From: Calycina herbarum
Lineage: Eukaryota; Ascomycota; Leotiomycetes; Helotiales; Pezizellaceae
DNA: 64,000 nt
Direction of reading: 5' to 3'
NCBI GenBank assembly: GCA_001414485.1
Contig: LLEY01000181.1
Coordinates: 1 to 64,000, forward strand
Part shown: positions 34,549 through 46,561 of the stretch, piece after piece
Position numbering within the stretch: the first letter of the stretch is position 1
Layout of the letters: each line of letters starts with the position of its first letter
Translations under genes and position numbers: made by a program
Notes under the pieces: generated by a model
Told to the model about the DNA's origin: nothing
Databases searched by the model: none
Seen by the model: the letters and a program-made list of their open reading frames with translations, nothing else

Positions 34549-36886
34549 CTATGCATCAACAGCAAACCGATCTACAAACTTGAAAACCTTCAACCCCTCC
34601 TGGAAATCCGTGACAAACTGCGCAACATCACTCCCAGTAAAAACACCCTTGGTACTCGTCGCCCCCACAGTTTTCAATGCACTTCCCGCCGTACCAAGAG
34701 CACCAACAGGTTTACCCCATCTATATCCATCACTCAAAATTTGTCCCGGTCGTCCGGCTGGGAACAACGTAGACGCTGTTCCATTGCCGCTGAATAGACC
34801 TTCTGCGCCGGATGTAACGATGATGCCGTCGAAGACAGAGGCGTCTGCGGCGCTGTAGGTGGTGTTGATGCCAGTGACAAGTTTCTCTCCGATGATAGCG
34901 ACGTTTACGCTTGCTGGAGCGAAAGCTTGGATCAAAGATGTTGCTTGAGCGAGAGAATCGGGGTTCGAGACTGTAGTGAGGACTGCGACTTTGAGGGTTG
35001 CGATTGTAGGGAGTGTGTTGTTGAAGATTGTGACGAATGCAGTGGAATTGTTGTTGTAGAATGTTGGATCTGGGGCTGGAGCATCGAGACCAAGGGCTTC
35101 TGCAACCCGTTTTGCGATATCGTTGCTAACGCGATTGAGTTGGATAAGGACGTTGGATTTGACAATTGAAGACTGGAGTTGGGAGGTCTCGAATCGGATG
35201 GCATTGATGAGGAATTGTTGTTCTACCGGGATAAGGGAGTTGTAGAACATGCGTGTTTGCGACCAGACGTCGGCGAATGTCGAGGAGGTTGCACGAACGA
35301 GATTGCCACCTGTAGTGCGACCGGGTGCTGTAAAAAAGCCATTGCCGACAGTTTGATTGGCTTGTTTTGGACTTCCGTTGTTGAGAGTGTTTGGCGAGTA
35401 TGCGGCTGTGTTGAGATGGATGAAGTTTTGGCCTGCTCCGTCTCTGTTGTTATTATGAATTGGGACGTGGGGGCGATTGATTGGGAGTTGCTCAAAGTTG
35501 GGTCCACCATGACGGTTCAATTGCGTGTCCAAGTACGAAAAGATTCGACCTTGAAGCAGCGGATCCTCACTGAAGTCAATTCCACGGACGATATGACCGG
35601 GTTGGAACTAATGCGTGTTAGCATGGGGTTTAGGTTTTGTTTTCTAGATGAACTTACCATAACTTGCTCCGTCTCGGCGAAATAATTGCGAGGGTTCTTG
35701 TCCAACTTCATATTTCCCAGCAGTGTTACTGGAACCAACTCCTCGGGGATTATCTTGGTAGGATCAAGTAGATCAAACCCAAAAGACAGAGCATCCTTTT
35801 CGTCGACAATCTGCACACCAAGCTCCCACTCGGGGCCATGGCCGGAGGAAATTGCATCCCAGAGATCAGCTCTATGGAAATCCGCATTCTTTCCAGCCAA
35901 CACTTGTGCTTCCTCCCAGACCAGACTGGCCTTTCCTTGCTTGGATTTCCAGTGAAATTTTACGAATTTGGATGAACCATCAGCTGTGACAAATCTGAAA
36001 GTATGAATCCCAAAGCCATCCATGTGGCGATAACTTCGGGGAATGCCATTGCCAGCCATAGCCCAGAACAAGGTGTGTAAAGAACTTGGCGTTTGACTGA
36101 AGAAATCCCACGCACTGTCATGAGCTGTAGCTCCTTGTGGGATTTCCTTGTCCGGGGCAGGCTTGACTGCATGAATCAAATCTGGAAATAAAATGGCATC
36201 CTGGATGAAGAATACCGGGATGTTATTTCCCACGATGTCTGTGGTTAAGAATTAGTGGTGTTCTTGAAATGAGCATTAATTGCTTGGACGTACCGAAGTT
36301 TCCTTCATCAGTGTAAAATCTAGTAGCAAAACCATGGACATCTCGCGCGGTGTCTGCACTACCTCTACTTCCGGCAACAGTTGAGAATCGGACGAAGACT
36401 GGGGTTATCTTTCCCGCTGCTCCTAAAAATGAGGCAGCAGTGATATTGCCATAATCGCCATAACTTGTGAAGGTTCCATGGGCACCTATTTATTGTTAGA
36501 ATGGCCACCATCAAAATTGATGTAAGGATACATACCAGCTCCACGTGCATGGACTGCGCGTTCCGGCACCTGTCAAACGTAAGTCAAGGGCAAAAAGCGG
36601 TAGATCATAAGTAACATACTCTTTCGTGATCGAAATGCTGAATCTTTTGACGGAAGATAAAGTCTTCTAGTAGAGTAGATCCTCTTTCACCAGCTTTTAA
36701 ACTGATGTTGTCTTGAATTGGACCTCCAGCATCTGACGTAAGATAGGTATCGGAATCTTCGACAGCGAATTGGTCGAGGAATTCTTCAGTATCAGCTCTG
36801 GCTTTAATAGATGGCTCTCCATCCATATAAGGACATGCTGCGTTGGCGACCCCCACAAGGGCCAAAAGTTGCAATGCTACTCTCAT
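34549..36886 (-). CDS. Secreted large-subunit catalase
   Basis: Minus strand, five exons (36886-36620, 36569-36536, 36485-36294, 36238-35658, 35607-34549) give 710 aa; introns are 50-55 bp. The ATG at 36886 is chosen over one 27 bp upstream because it begins the signal peptide ([16 protein letters not shown]). The catalase core shows the distal His96 in [13 protein letters not shown], the distal Asn in VGNNIPVFF, and the haem-ligand Tyr383 in [17 protein letters not shown] and [11 protein letters not shown] are further landmarks. The C-terminal 170 residues ([12 protein letters not shown]... [11 protein letters not shown]) are the flavodoxin-like extension of large-subunit clade-2 catalases. 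It decomposes H2O2 outside the cell, which would protect against host or self-made peroxide. All key residues are intact. It could be the counterpart of the secreted catalases described in Botrytis and Sclerotinia. Confidence 0.96.
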
Positions 36887-39800
36887 TTTGAAGTAAGAGA
36901 AAGGTTGTTGCAAGATTGGACGGCAAAAGCTCTTGATTTGTAATACAAGACACAGGAGGGTATTAAATACCCCAGAACAGCGCTAGTGAGAACGCTAGTT
37001 AGTAGTCATATAAATATGTTGTAGTGAGTGAATACAACTTTTCAACAAAAGGCAATTAGAGAAAACCAGATTGAACACACAAGTGAATGATCAGAAACAG
37101 GAACCCCTCATGATGCACGGAAACGGGTGCTACCTTTATACAACTGGAAACGCAGTAGCACAGCTATGAAAAGCTACCAACAACCCCGACAGCCCCAATT
37201 TTCTTCCTGTAATCTTACAAAACAACTGAATTTTCCATCCATCACATGGGCTGCTCAGATTGTAGTTCTCAAAGTCCATGTCGCTTCGGTGACGTGGGGT
37301 AAGAAATTGCCATGGTGACCCTGTAAGCCAAGGGAGGATATGGTGAGAACGTGAGATACAGCGAATAGAAACATGAACCAAGACCAACGGTGACAAGGAA
37401 CTGGAAGGAATAGTAGTAAATGAGTGAAAAGTGACCAATGAGAAAAAGGCTTCAGCGTGCAGGTTGATGGCGAAAAGAATCGCCCAGACCACCTTCCCTT
37501 TTTCTCAAGAATTATGAATGCTACCCTACTAAGTTTAGATCTCTTGGAAGATACTGGGAGCTGCCAGGTACAGCGAGATAAATTGGATTCCCAACATGCT
37601 GGCATGCTTTCTTGCAGGGACATGGAGCATGGAGCGATCTGAGTGATTGAGAGGGTGTGGAATTATCGAGTCACTATACCAGGATGGTGCACATCTCAAT
37701 TAGAATACTTGAAATCCCATACTCATATGGTATTGAGATTGATGCTCCCAGTACCTTACTTTCATAACATAGGCTTGCCAATGAAGGTCTGATACAAAAT
37801 CCACCAATAAAGAAAAAGTTCCATAAATAGACGCAATAGTTCGCCAAGAAACATCGCGCGGAGGCTCACTTGTTCTGTAGTTGGCGTTATGCAATGGTAG
37901 GTAATAGCATGTAGCTACAATGTGATTGTGATTGTGATTGTGATAAGGTGGGGTTGAGGGGTAGTTCGGGTAGATACATCAGGGGTATAGCGATCGCTGA
38001 ATGGTCCCCCCAGAAAAAAACCGATAGCTTCGGTGCTTTTGTCGATTTGAACTACATGAGATGGTGCCACATAATTGTATGGCCTAAAGTTTTCGATTCT
38101 ATGGCCAAGGCTGGGCGGAGAAAAGTATGACCTATTAAAAAATCAACGGTGAGAATCTGGCTGACCAAAACGACCACCGAATTAGAACAGCAAGAAGAGT
38201 GTTCCCACTGGCAGTATTGACCAACAGGATGGTGCTAGCGACAGTTGCACAAGTGATTGTAAGAAGTAAGCTAAGCGCATGTCACGCCACACCGGCAGAT
38301 ATTGGTAAACTCTTGGGTCGTAGATCCGAGCCGCAAAAGATCGTTGAGACCCGAAAATAGCGGATTTATGCACCGGGGAGCGTTGATGTACCCGGCATGT
38401 AGATGTTTACCGTGCTAAGAGCCGTTTGTTGGATGTCCACTCAGTGGTCCAGCACAAAAAGAAAAGAGATAAGTAAAATATGCACCGCACCACGAGGGTG
38501 GTCAGCATACCATACTTCCTTGTCGATAAGTTACCAGGACTGCAAATCGGTGTAAGATATCGCTTCGAAAGTATGTATACTGACTGGTCGAGATGGCTGC
38601 AGAGACACGCCCAGAGTTGTCCCTTGTGAAAAGCAGAATCGAAGAGGCTCAACTTGGTGAAAGTCAAAAGGGTACAATTTGGAGTGACTGACGGTGGCAA
38701 ACCCTTCCAGCATCAACGTGGGAGATGAAGCACTTGCTTGATGAGTCCAAAATTCAAATGTTCTCTCTGCTTTTGGGAAAAGTGGATTATGGTGATTTCG
38801 TGCTCATGATATCCTTGTTCACCGAGGAGGTAATTCCCGGAGAAAAAATGCACACAGAGAACCTGTTCCTGAGAGGGATTTTCAATCCTAGACCGATAAT
38901 TGGCTCGGTCGATTTATGATTCTTGAAACACCAAGCCACCCCACTACTACCCGCATTGGAAGGTGGTGATCTATGGCGACAGTCGTTAGCCGCTCTCATT
39001 TGGACGCAACAATGGTCCCGATATGCCCATTGAGGTTTGAAATAAGGACTCATGGAGTTATCCAGATGGTCTTTTTTTCATGATCTTGTGATAATTCTCA
39101 ACCCACCACCAACAACCTATCGAATAATATGGACCGAGCTGTACTCGCTGAAAGATGTGTGAAGAAGAAGTTGGCGGTGGGGTCGCTGGCCGGTGATGGT
39201 GATGGCTCCACGAACACCTCTCACGCCTTTCTTCAACCCACAAAGCTTTGATACTGGGTATATTGCGCACGAGTAAAAAATCCGTATTTGTTTTCTCCAC
39301 TGCCAGACCCGATTCAACCAATATTCCTGGGGAGAAGGTCTTTCTGCAAAAAGCTTATGTCGTGCCGTTTTATGGGCTTCTCAATGGCTGCTGCCATCCT
39401 GTGCGTGGTCGGGGACCTAGTGAGTTCCCAACGATTTGGACAGGAAGCTGGCTTCCTGAAATCTAGCTCTTCGAGTCTCTCCCCGTCGCTTTATTTCGTT
39501 TTGGGAGCCCCGTCTCCTTCATTACGCGATGATATTCGGAGTAATTCGAGAGGAAACCGGTGGGATATGCGCTGACTAGGCGTTCGATTAAGAAGGTCGG
39601 TCTGTGATAAGATTGTCAGCGAAAGACCCCTTGCTCTACAATAGTCAAATGCTCAAAGCTCATCCGCGAAATGGAAGGAAAGCTCCGTCGCAAGTCCACG
39701 AGATTTCTGATTTCAAAGCGCATAAGCCTCCGGTCGTTCGCATCGTAAATCACCTCGTGGAGATGCGTGTGATATGCAAATGGATCTTTATGTCCGGGAT

Positions 39801-40330
39801 ACGCGGCAAGGACATAAGCAAATAGACAAGGAAGGAAACGGGCAGTAAATGGATGAGCAGCAAAGGGCAACCAATTTGAGCGGCGGAGACAGAGAGCAAG
39901 AACGAGGCTACTCTTTGAATCTGTGGTTGACTAAAAATGAAGACAGCAAGAAACGACCAAGGCTTGTATGATCACGTGCATCGAACCTTCCCCTCCTTTC
40001 CCGCTGGCCAGAAATCTGGCTGGACCTTTTCTCTACAACTACAAGAAACATATAAATACCTTCTTCCCATGGATAATTTATGAAGAGTTGCTGGTCAGTC
40101 CTGCGAAGATTTTCCCATTGATCTGTCTAGATCTTCATTAATCAATGCTTTCTGCACTCCACAAGTCTCACTTCCCCGAAAAAAGCAAAAGAGAGAGATA
40201 CAATCAGGTGCGTAAATCAAAACTTTTCACTAAGGAGCTGCTTCTAAAATATATAGCTTCAAAATAATACTCCATTACCACCATCCTCTCCGAACCCATC
40301 TCAATTGACTCCCTTCACCCCACCAACAAA
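36887..40330. other. Long intergenic region, no supported gene
   Basis: 3.4 kb. Starts with the catalase promoter (a TATTTAAT-like box near 36961-36970, minus strand). A TGATTG hexanucleotide run occurs at about 37921-37944. The rest has only short open frames on both strands. Convergent or divergent transcripts cannot be excluded. Confidence 0.5.
37921..37944. repeat. GTGATT hexanucleotide repeat
   Basis: Four consecutive copies of GTGATT. Confidence 0.85.
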
Positions 40331-40925
40331 TCAAGGGAGGGGAGCTATGCAAAGAAGACCTTGCCCAAGCTATTTCCAATTAGCAACGCACAGTTACGAA
40401 AATGAAGTACATGGTAACCTACGACTGGTATAGAGCAACAATTCGCCGTGGTTCCTCCAGCCGCACACACGGCTCCGAAATCTGCTGGCGAGGTTCCTGG
40501 TCGGGAAGCTGACAACTTGTTAGCATACATCTCGCATAGGAAATAAGAGATAGCATACGTGTCTTGCAGTTGAGTCCTAATACTCCTGCGACATTGGTTG
40601 CGCAGCAGAGTGGGATGGTGTAAAGCAATCCTCCCACTGGTCCTGATGGGCAGAGAGGTGATGTTGGAGTTTGGGTGGGAGGAGGGGTTCCAGGTGTTGT
40701 TTGGGGAGGAGGTTGTTGATTGCCTCCTGTGCTTTGTGGCGGTGGTGGCGGCGGAGGAGGGGGAGGAGGGGGAGGATATGACCGTCCAGGGAAACCACCT
40801 CTTCCCCCTCCGAAACCTCCAGGAGCATATCCGCCTTGGCCTCCATGGTTGAAGCCTCCAGGGAAGTTTGCTGACACAGCAGCGACACAAGTATAAAGTG
40901 TAAGCAGGGTAGTTGAGAAATGCAT
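40331..40925 (-). CDS. Class II hydrophobin with Gly- and Pro-rich N-terminal extension
   Basis: Minus strand, exons 40925-40559, 40508-40423 and 40369-40331, giving 163 aa. Splice choice was decided by the hydrophobin pattern: using the CAG at 40509-40511 restores 16 residues between cysteines 4 and 5, and the last 53-bp intron restores the ending CCSIPVLGQGLLCIAPLP. Signal peptide 1-19. Residues 20-48 are Gly-rich, then 13 prolines in a row (51-63) and a Pro/Gln/Thr linker. The eight cysteines are at 92, 107-108, 120, 137, 146-147 and 158. Spacings after the first pair (11, 16, 8, 10) fit class II. The first gap is 14 instead of 9, an oddity. Class II hydrophobins assemble at air-water interfaces and coat the fungal surface. 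The Pro/Gly extension may anchor it in the wall; that is inference. Confidence 0.9.
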
Positions 40926-41771
40926 CTTTGCTTTTGGATGAAGAAGCTAACAATTGAAGCAGATATCTCCCTCTTTTATGGTTCTCATTGTTTTCTATTG
41001 TTGCTGGCATTTACCAAATTCCTGGTGAGTTGATGTTCTGCTATTCGGACCGTAAGGTGTCGATCATCACTAGTTGAGTATTTTGATATCTCCAACATTC
41101 CTAGGAAGCGAGTTCTTGTTTCTGATTGTTTCACCTCTATTTCTTAGTGTTTCTTCTCCACACATGCATGCGATGGCGTGTGTGGAGGAACATTTTTGCT
41201 TCTCTTTATTATTGAATTTGCCAAACTGCATGCTTTTGCCGAGTCATTTGCATGAATCTGGAATTTTAAAGTATGCTTTCCACTCTATGACACCCGATCT
41301 AGCCTTTACTCCGTATTTCTTCTAGATCTGTTATGTATAACCAGAAGCTGTACCAAGTTCTCTTTGTAAAATGTGGGCTTGCTTGAGTTGCTGTTTTGAA
41401 TCCAAAATCTCATCTCAATTGCACGGTTCCTATTGACTTGGTTGCGCTTTGATTATGTTAGAATATCTTTTTTCGGCACTAAAAACAGTGGTATTTGTAA
41501 CTCACGTTAGTGTTAGCCAGAGCTGGCGCACGCAAGTTACGAGGAATAACTTTGACACTTTGTTAGGCGCTAGACTGAAATGATACGGCCTGATTGGTAG
41601 CAAGCGCGAATACGGTTGGTAGTTCCTCCGTACGTGACTGCATACGCTACGTACGTTATTTTCTTGGTTTTTACGTACACTTTCCTCCACAATTTCATCT
41701 ACTTCTGTACCGAAAATCCCTATTTTGTTTTCTTCTTCCTGCCCCCGAACACAACTCTCCGCACCAAACTC
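40926..41771. other. Divergent intergenic region (hydrophobin / 2EXR gene)
   Basis: Holds the hydrophobin promoter and the leader of the 2EXR gene. No other feature recognised. Confidence 0.5.
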
Positions 41772-42737
41772 ATGGCAACACAAACCTTTCCCCAGGCCTC
41801 TTTCTTAGGCATTCCCTTTGAGCTCCGCCATATGATATATGAGTATATTATGGCTCCCTCCACCTTCGAGGTTGGCTATGAGAAAACGGGAATTACTGCA
41901 ATCGAGGTACTTCTCATTGGCAATTTCCCCGACAGAGGCTATAGTGGACCTTACCTCACGAAAGAAAAGCCGTCGAGGAATTTCGAGCCAGGGGAAACGC
42001 CTCGTCCACGTCATACACCATGGGCATTGACAAGAGTTTGTTGTGTGGTTTGGGAGGAAACGACTCCCCTTCTTGCAGCTATCAGTCTGAATGATGTACA
42101 TTTTACCTTCCAAGCTTTCACCCCCAATGATATGACAGCTTGGCTAGAGCGTATGGGGGACGAGCGGATAGAGAATGTGGAGGTGGAGTACAGAGGCTGT
42201 AGCATATTGCGACGAAAACGAATTTGTGGAGAGCGAAGAGCGGGTTGAGGGGGATTGCTCTGATGGCGATGCATGGTTAGTCGTTTAATTATCTCTCTGC
42301 CCTGTTATCCGTGTTAACTTCGAGTTTGAAGGTGGGCCTGGCACCTCCAGTCAGGATCCTGTTATGGCGAGATAATTGCGTATTTGACGCGCTGGAAGTC
42401 GGATTTCTGGAATGAGGAGGTGGAAAACTTCGAAGGCTTAGAAGAGATTATTAGGTGTGAGCATGGCCCTCGGCATGATTATCATCACGCGTATGCCTGT
42501 GGAGAAAGTGTAGATCAGAGGCTAGGTGATCTTTGGTGGGAATTTCATGATCATGAGGGGACGACTCAAGAAACGCAGTTTTGGCCACTGCCAACAGTTC
42601 GGTCGGGATATCTAGAGCAGATGCTATATCTTTTGCTGGGATCTCCTGATCCTGATGAGTTTGGAGAGAAAGAAGAAGAGAAAGGAGATGAGAAAGAGGA
42701 TGAGGAGAATGAGGAGAAGGGCGAAGGGAAACAGTAG
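41772..42737 (+). pseudogene. 2EXR-domain protein gene with an interrupted frame
   Basis: The ATG at 41772 starts MATQTFPQASFLGIPFELRHMIYEYIM, where 'FxxLPxELRxxIYxY' is the opening of the fungal 2EXR (F-box-like) domain. The frame stays open to LNDVHFTFQAFTPND and ERIENVEVEYRGC, then runs into a TGA at 42246. One base further on (from 42202) another frame reads AYCDENEFVESEERVEGDCS up to a good intron (42276-42331, GTTAGT donor, GTTAAC branch). From there it continues with WAWHLQSGSCYGEIIAYLTRW and an acidic Glu/Lys tail to 42737. No GT-AG intron of suitable length explains the shift at about 42200, so a one-base indel is likely. The gene is either recently broken or carries a base-calling error. 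Function of the family is unknown. Confidence 0.6.
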
Positions 42738-43685
42738 GAAGTGTTCAAAGTCAAAGAACCTGCTCCTGTACATGGGAAATATCACGTTGCCTCGTGCAAT
42801 TTAGAATATATTATTACCTCTTAGGTAGTACCTAAACATGTCACATCTTTTTCAAATTCTCGTTGCTCATGGTTTAGGTAGCGTTGGTGATTTGAAAATG
42901 GGTCTGTTTTATAGAAATTGCACAACTCTCTCTAACATACCAACATCCAACAACACAACATTCCACAACATCCAATCCTTCAGCGTACCAATTGGAAAAT
43001 TCTGCTTGGCTTATTTATTCGATAGAAATATAGCTTGAGTTCTGGGGCCCTGGGAGACTGGGAGGAAACATGGTAAATATATGTAACTTTCTCAAATTTA
43101 TACCCCACCCTCGCTTAGCGACGGGCGATGGTTTCTGGGTTCACTTCAGCACAACGCTATAGATTAATGATATTTAATGAAAAGCTATATCATAAAACGA
43201 CATCTAACTAGAAGAATGTCTTCTAGAAATTAACTCGGGGTCAAAAAGTCAAGAATTGCGATAGTTGTATCAGTTGGCAGAAAAAACAAGTCACAGCAAA
43301 CCCACCTCCACCAAACCCCGCTATCATTCTGGAATTAAATATCTATCGGTATGAAACACTCGTGAGTTTTACATTCGCATACAAACTTCGGTAACTATTC
43401 AATTATACAAAGGATCATAGTCAATTCTTATCAAAAAGCTCGTTTCGTGGCCTAGATAATCGTGTACTACCCTTCGTAATTCTTCTCGGGTGTCTTTCGG
43501 TCCAGTGACTTCCGGTCGTTAGTCTAGCAATGGGATGTGATGGAATGGCTTACCAGTTGCAATAAGCTTCTCATCACCCCAAACCAGTTTCTTGAATCCT
43601 CCAATTCTTAATAGTAGATTAATCATTTCCTCATCTTCCACACTATTTTCACTCTCATCGTAACGCTTTTGGCATAATTTATGTA
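42738..43685. other. Convergent intergenic region
   Basis: Between the ends of the 2EXR and NACHT genes. AT-rich, no supported gene. Confidence 0.5.
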
Positions 43686-46250
43686 TCAGCAATTTCTGGG
43701 CATATTATGGCGATCTGTTAGGGATCTCTGAAAGAGTTTCCCTTGTACGTAGCCTGTTAGGGTGTATTCTGTGGCGATTTCCAGGAACGCCATGTTCATG
43801 TCAACACCTGTAGGGGCCCGTTCGGAATAATGGAGAGGGTGGATGAATTTACGAACCCATTTTTGGCCGCAGGACCAACTCTCCAGGAGACCGGCCTTAA
43901 TTTGGTCCAGGAATTTATGTTGGATTGGAAGAGAAGATGAGTTGTTATGCGATCGTTGAGCGTACCTTAAGCAGGCTTGGAATAGCGACGGGAGAACTGT
44001 GTCTTCTGACTCAGGATGGAATCTTTTTTGAAATACGACTTCAAGAGCAGTGGACTTGAACATTGCCAGCTCAGGAGTCCATCCTGTTTCGCTGCTCTGA
44101 AGTATGCCTTGTCCGTAGATACTATTCTCGATGAAGTGTCGAGCTGTTTGATGGAACCAACGAACTTCGCTTTCTTCTCTATCTTCAGCTCGACCGTGTT
44201 CCAGCAATCCCCCACATCGGGTAACAATGTGTACCTCTGTGTCCTCGCACTTTCTATGTATCCATGCCAAGCTAACGGTGTGGATATTTTCGAAATCGGG
44301 GTCATCACAAATCGCAAAGTAAAAACCACGAAGTGTAAGTGTTTCATTGACAATCACGTCTTTGATCTGGTACATAGATTGCACAATTCGAAAAGCTTTG
44401 GACGTCCATTGCAAATACATCGGTTCAATACGTCGAATAAGATGTTCGTAAAGGGGTTCAATCTCTGGTGGTGTGCTTCGAAGACGTAGAAAGAGTTCTT
44501 GTATGGAGTCGCGATTGAGGATTCCAGTGAGAAGAGAGCGAACGACAAGTTTGACCCAGAGAAAAACACCATCTGCTTTTCCAACTGTCTCTGCAATCAA
44601 AGCTAGTGAGTTTTGCGGTTCCTCTGCGGTAAGAAGTTGAAACTGCTCATTCTCGTGAAGGCTTTCGCTCACAAATCGTTTGATGTCTTGGGACGTCATG
44701 TCTTGAAGCTTGAGCCCAGGATGTAATCAGAAAGCTTGTTTGAAAATAACTTGGGTCGACTTGAGAGGCATGCTTTGATGCTATCCGTGCTCCCAATTTC
44801 TTTGAAGATCGGGAGTATTTCATTAGGTTCTCCATCGAACTCATCAAGACCATCGACAAGGAAGCAGGTCTTCAACGGAACTTGACGTTGTTGTACAAAC
44901 AAACTAAATGCACTCTTGAGTGAATGTAAAGTCCAAGAAAAGCTTGGACTTTCAGTTCCTCCGATACAATCAGTATATATTTTGGCCCAAATCTGAGGCA
45001 TAAGAATGGGTGTGAGTTCCGGAATTGTCGTTAGAATTTGAGATAGTATGGTACGTAGCATGCCACTTTGTGATCGTTGTTCTCTAGTACCACTGCCCCA
45101 GAAGAAAAAGGTCGCGATACAAAGACGGGTATCCTTTGCCCAACCGGACAAATAATGATGGACTTGCGGGTCGTCGAATATGTGTTTCATTAGAGTGGTC
45201 TTCCCTGATCCAGCTTTTCCATTTATCCAATATACTCCTTTTCCAGCTTTAAGCCAGCCCCCAAAATCACTCCAGGGATGTTCCGGAGATGTGTGGGTTT
45301 GCAAAACCCATTGGAAGGTTTTTGGGAAAGCTTGAACGGTATCCTCATATCGGGTGTTCATGGAAGGAAACTCTAGCGATTCCAGAATTGCATTGTTGAC
45401 CAAGTTTCGCAGCTTAAACTCATGAAGTCCAGTAGAAGGTGAAAACTGATATCCGTCTGTTAATTCCATTTCTTCAAGCCGAGCAAGAATTGTATCTCTT
45501 GTCTTCTGATGCTCTTCTTGGTGGATGGTCTCTAGACGGCTTAGAAGCTGGGTGACTGCAAGTATCTGGAGGCCGACATGTGTACCAATGGTCTTTAAAA
45601 AGGTGGCAGATTTGGCGCGCTCGTTAAGGAGGGTAGATATGATAAGTTTCGTTTGGTTGTCGAGAGCTTCAAATTGAGCCGAAGTATGTAGACTTTGCGA
45701 ATCCAGCCTTGCTCTATGCTGATATTAGCCTGCTTCGGTAGTTCGCAAGTTTCACATACTGAACAGTGACAAGCAGCTCAGTGTTCAAAACCGACCGAAA
45801 ACTGGATAATTTATTCTCCAGGGTGGTTATCTGCTCCTTTTTGAACGCGATTCTGATAGCCTGTTGAACACTCTCCCATTTTCGATGCTTCCATTTTGTC
45901 TTGAGGGTTCCCAATTTCTCGACAAGCTCCTCCGCAACCCTTTCAGCCTGCTCAGATAGAAAGGAAAATTTGTTCTCATGTTGAGTTTCTTCTTTTGTCA
46001 AAGGTCCTAGAATAATAATGTATTCAGGTTGTCGTCGCAATCTCACTAGGAGGCTTTGAAGTTCAGCCGTGAACAATTCGAGCCGTACATTGACATCCAA
46101 GGCCCGGTGGATGATTTGTAAAGAGCTTTGGTGTTGGAAAATAACTTTGAGCCAAAATCGACGAGTTGCACAATTGTCCCCGCAACAGATAATGCTGATA
46201 TCGGATCCATTGTCCTTCGTCAAACTCCCACAGAGGGTGATTTCTGTTCA
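43686..46250 (-). pseudogene. NACHT-domain (NLR-like) gene with frameshift and unclear start
   Basis: Minus strand. The N-terminal helical region (LVRLRRQPEYIIILGPLTKE ... WKHRKWESVQQAIRIAFKKE) ends at a 46-bp intron (45714-45759, GTATGT donor, CTAAT branch, CATAG acceptor). The NACHT domain follows, with Walker A GKAGSGKTT and Walker B CFLVDGLDEFDG. The frame ends at a TGA (44696-44698) after SDYILGSSFKT. Shifted by one base, it reads PGLKLQDMTSQDIKRFVSES and stays open to 43686 with a helical C-terminal region and no WD or ankyrin repeats. The join near 44720 has no splice sites, so a one-base loss is likely. The usual MDPxS N-terminal start is not found upstream of 46250. Intact relatives are intracellular STAND switches linked to non-self recognition. 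This copy is probably non-functional or mis-sequenced at one base. Confidence 0.7.
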
Positions 46251-46561
46251 GCGGGAGAGCCCAGGTGCCGAGTCCGCCCATCGGTCTGCCTGCAAAATGA
46301 GACTTACAGATGGAAGCAACCATTGGACAACGGCAAGAAAACCAAGACTAAGACGCATGAGCTGAAAAATAAAGCCATAACCATCTTCCTTTGGACTGTT
46401 CGTCAATATTGGACTGTTGTTGAATTCAACGGGAGCTGGTTCGATACCATTTTTGAGTGAAATGCCACTAGAAACATTGAATCCCTTGATAGGTAGACGC
46501 CGAACTTTTCCGTTCTGATGCACGTGGGGCTGACGATATTTTCAAAGGAGAGGAGTGGGAG

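Noticed and set aside
35580..35612. Possible frameshift after catalase intron 4
   Set aside because: With the acceptor at 35608-35609 the frame runs through [15 protein letters not shown] without a break, and the exon sum is a multiple of three.
34927..35685. Long plus-strand open frames opposite the catalase gene
   Set aside because: They are antisense shadows of a strongly supported catalase exon with intact catalytic motifs.
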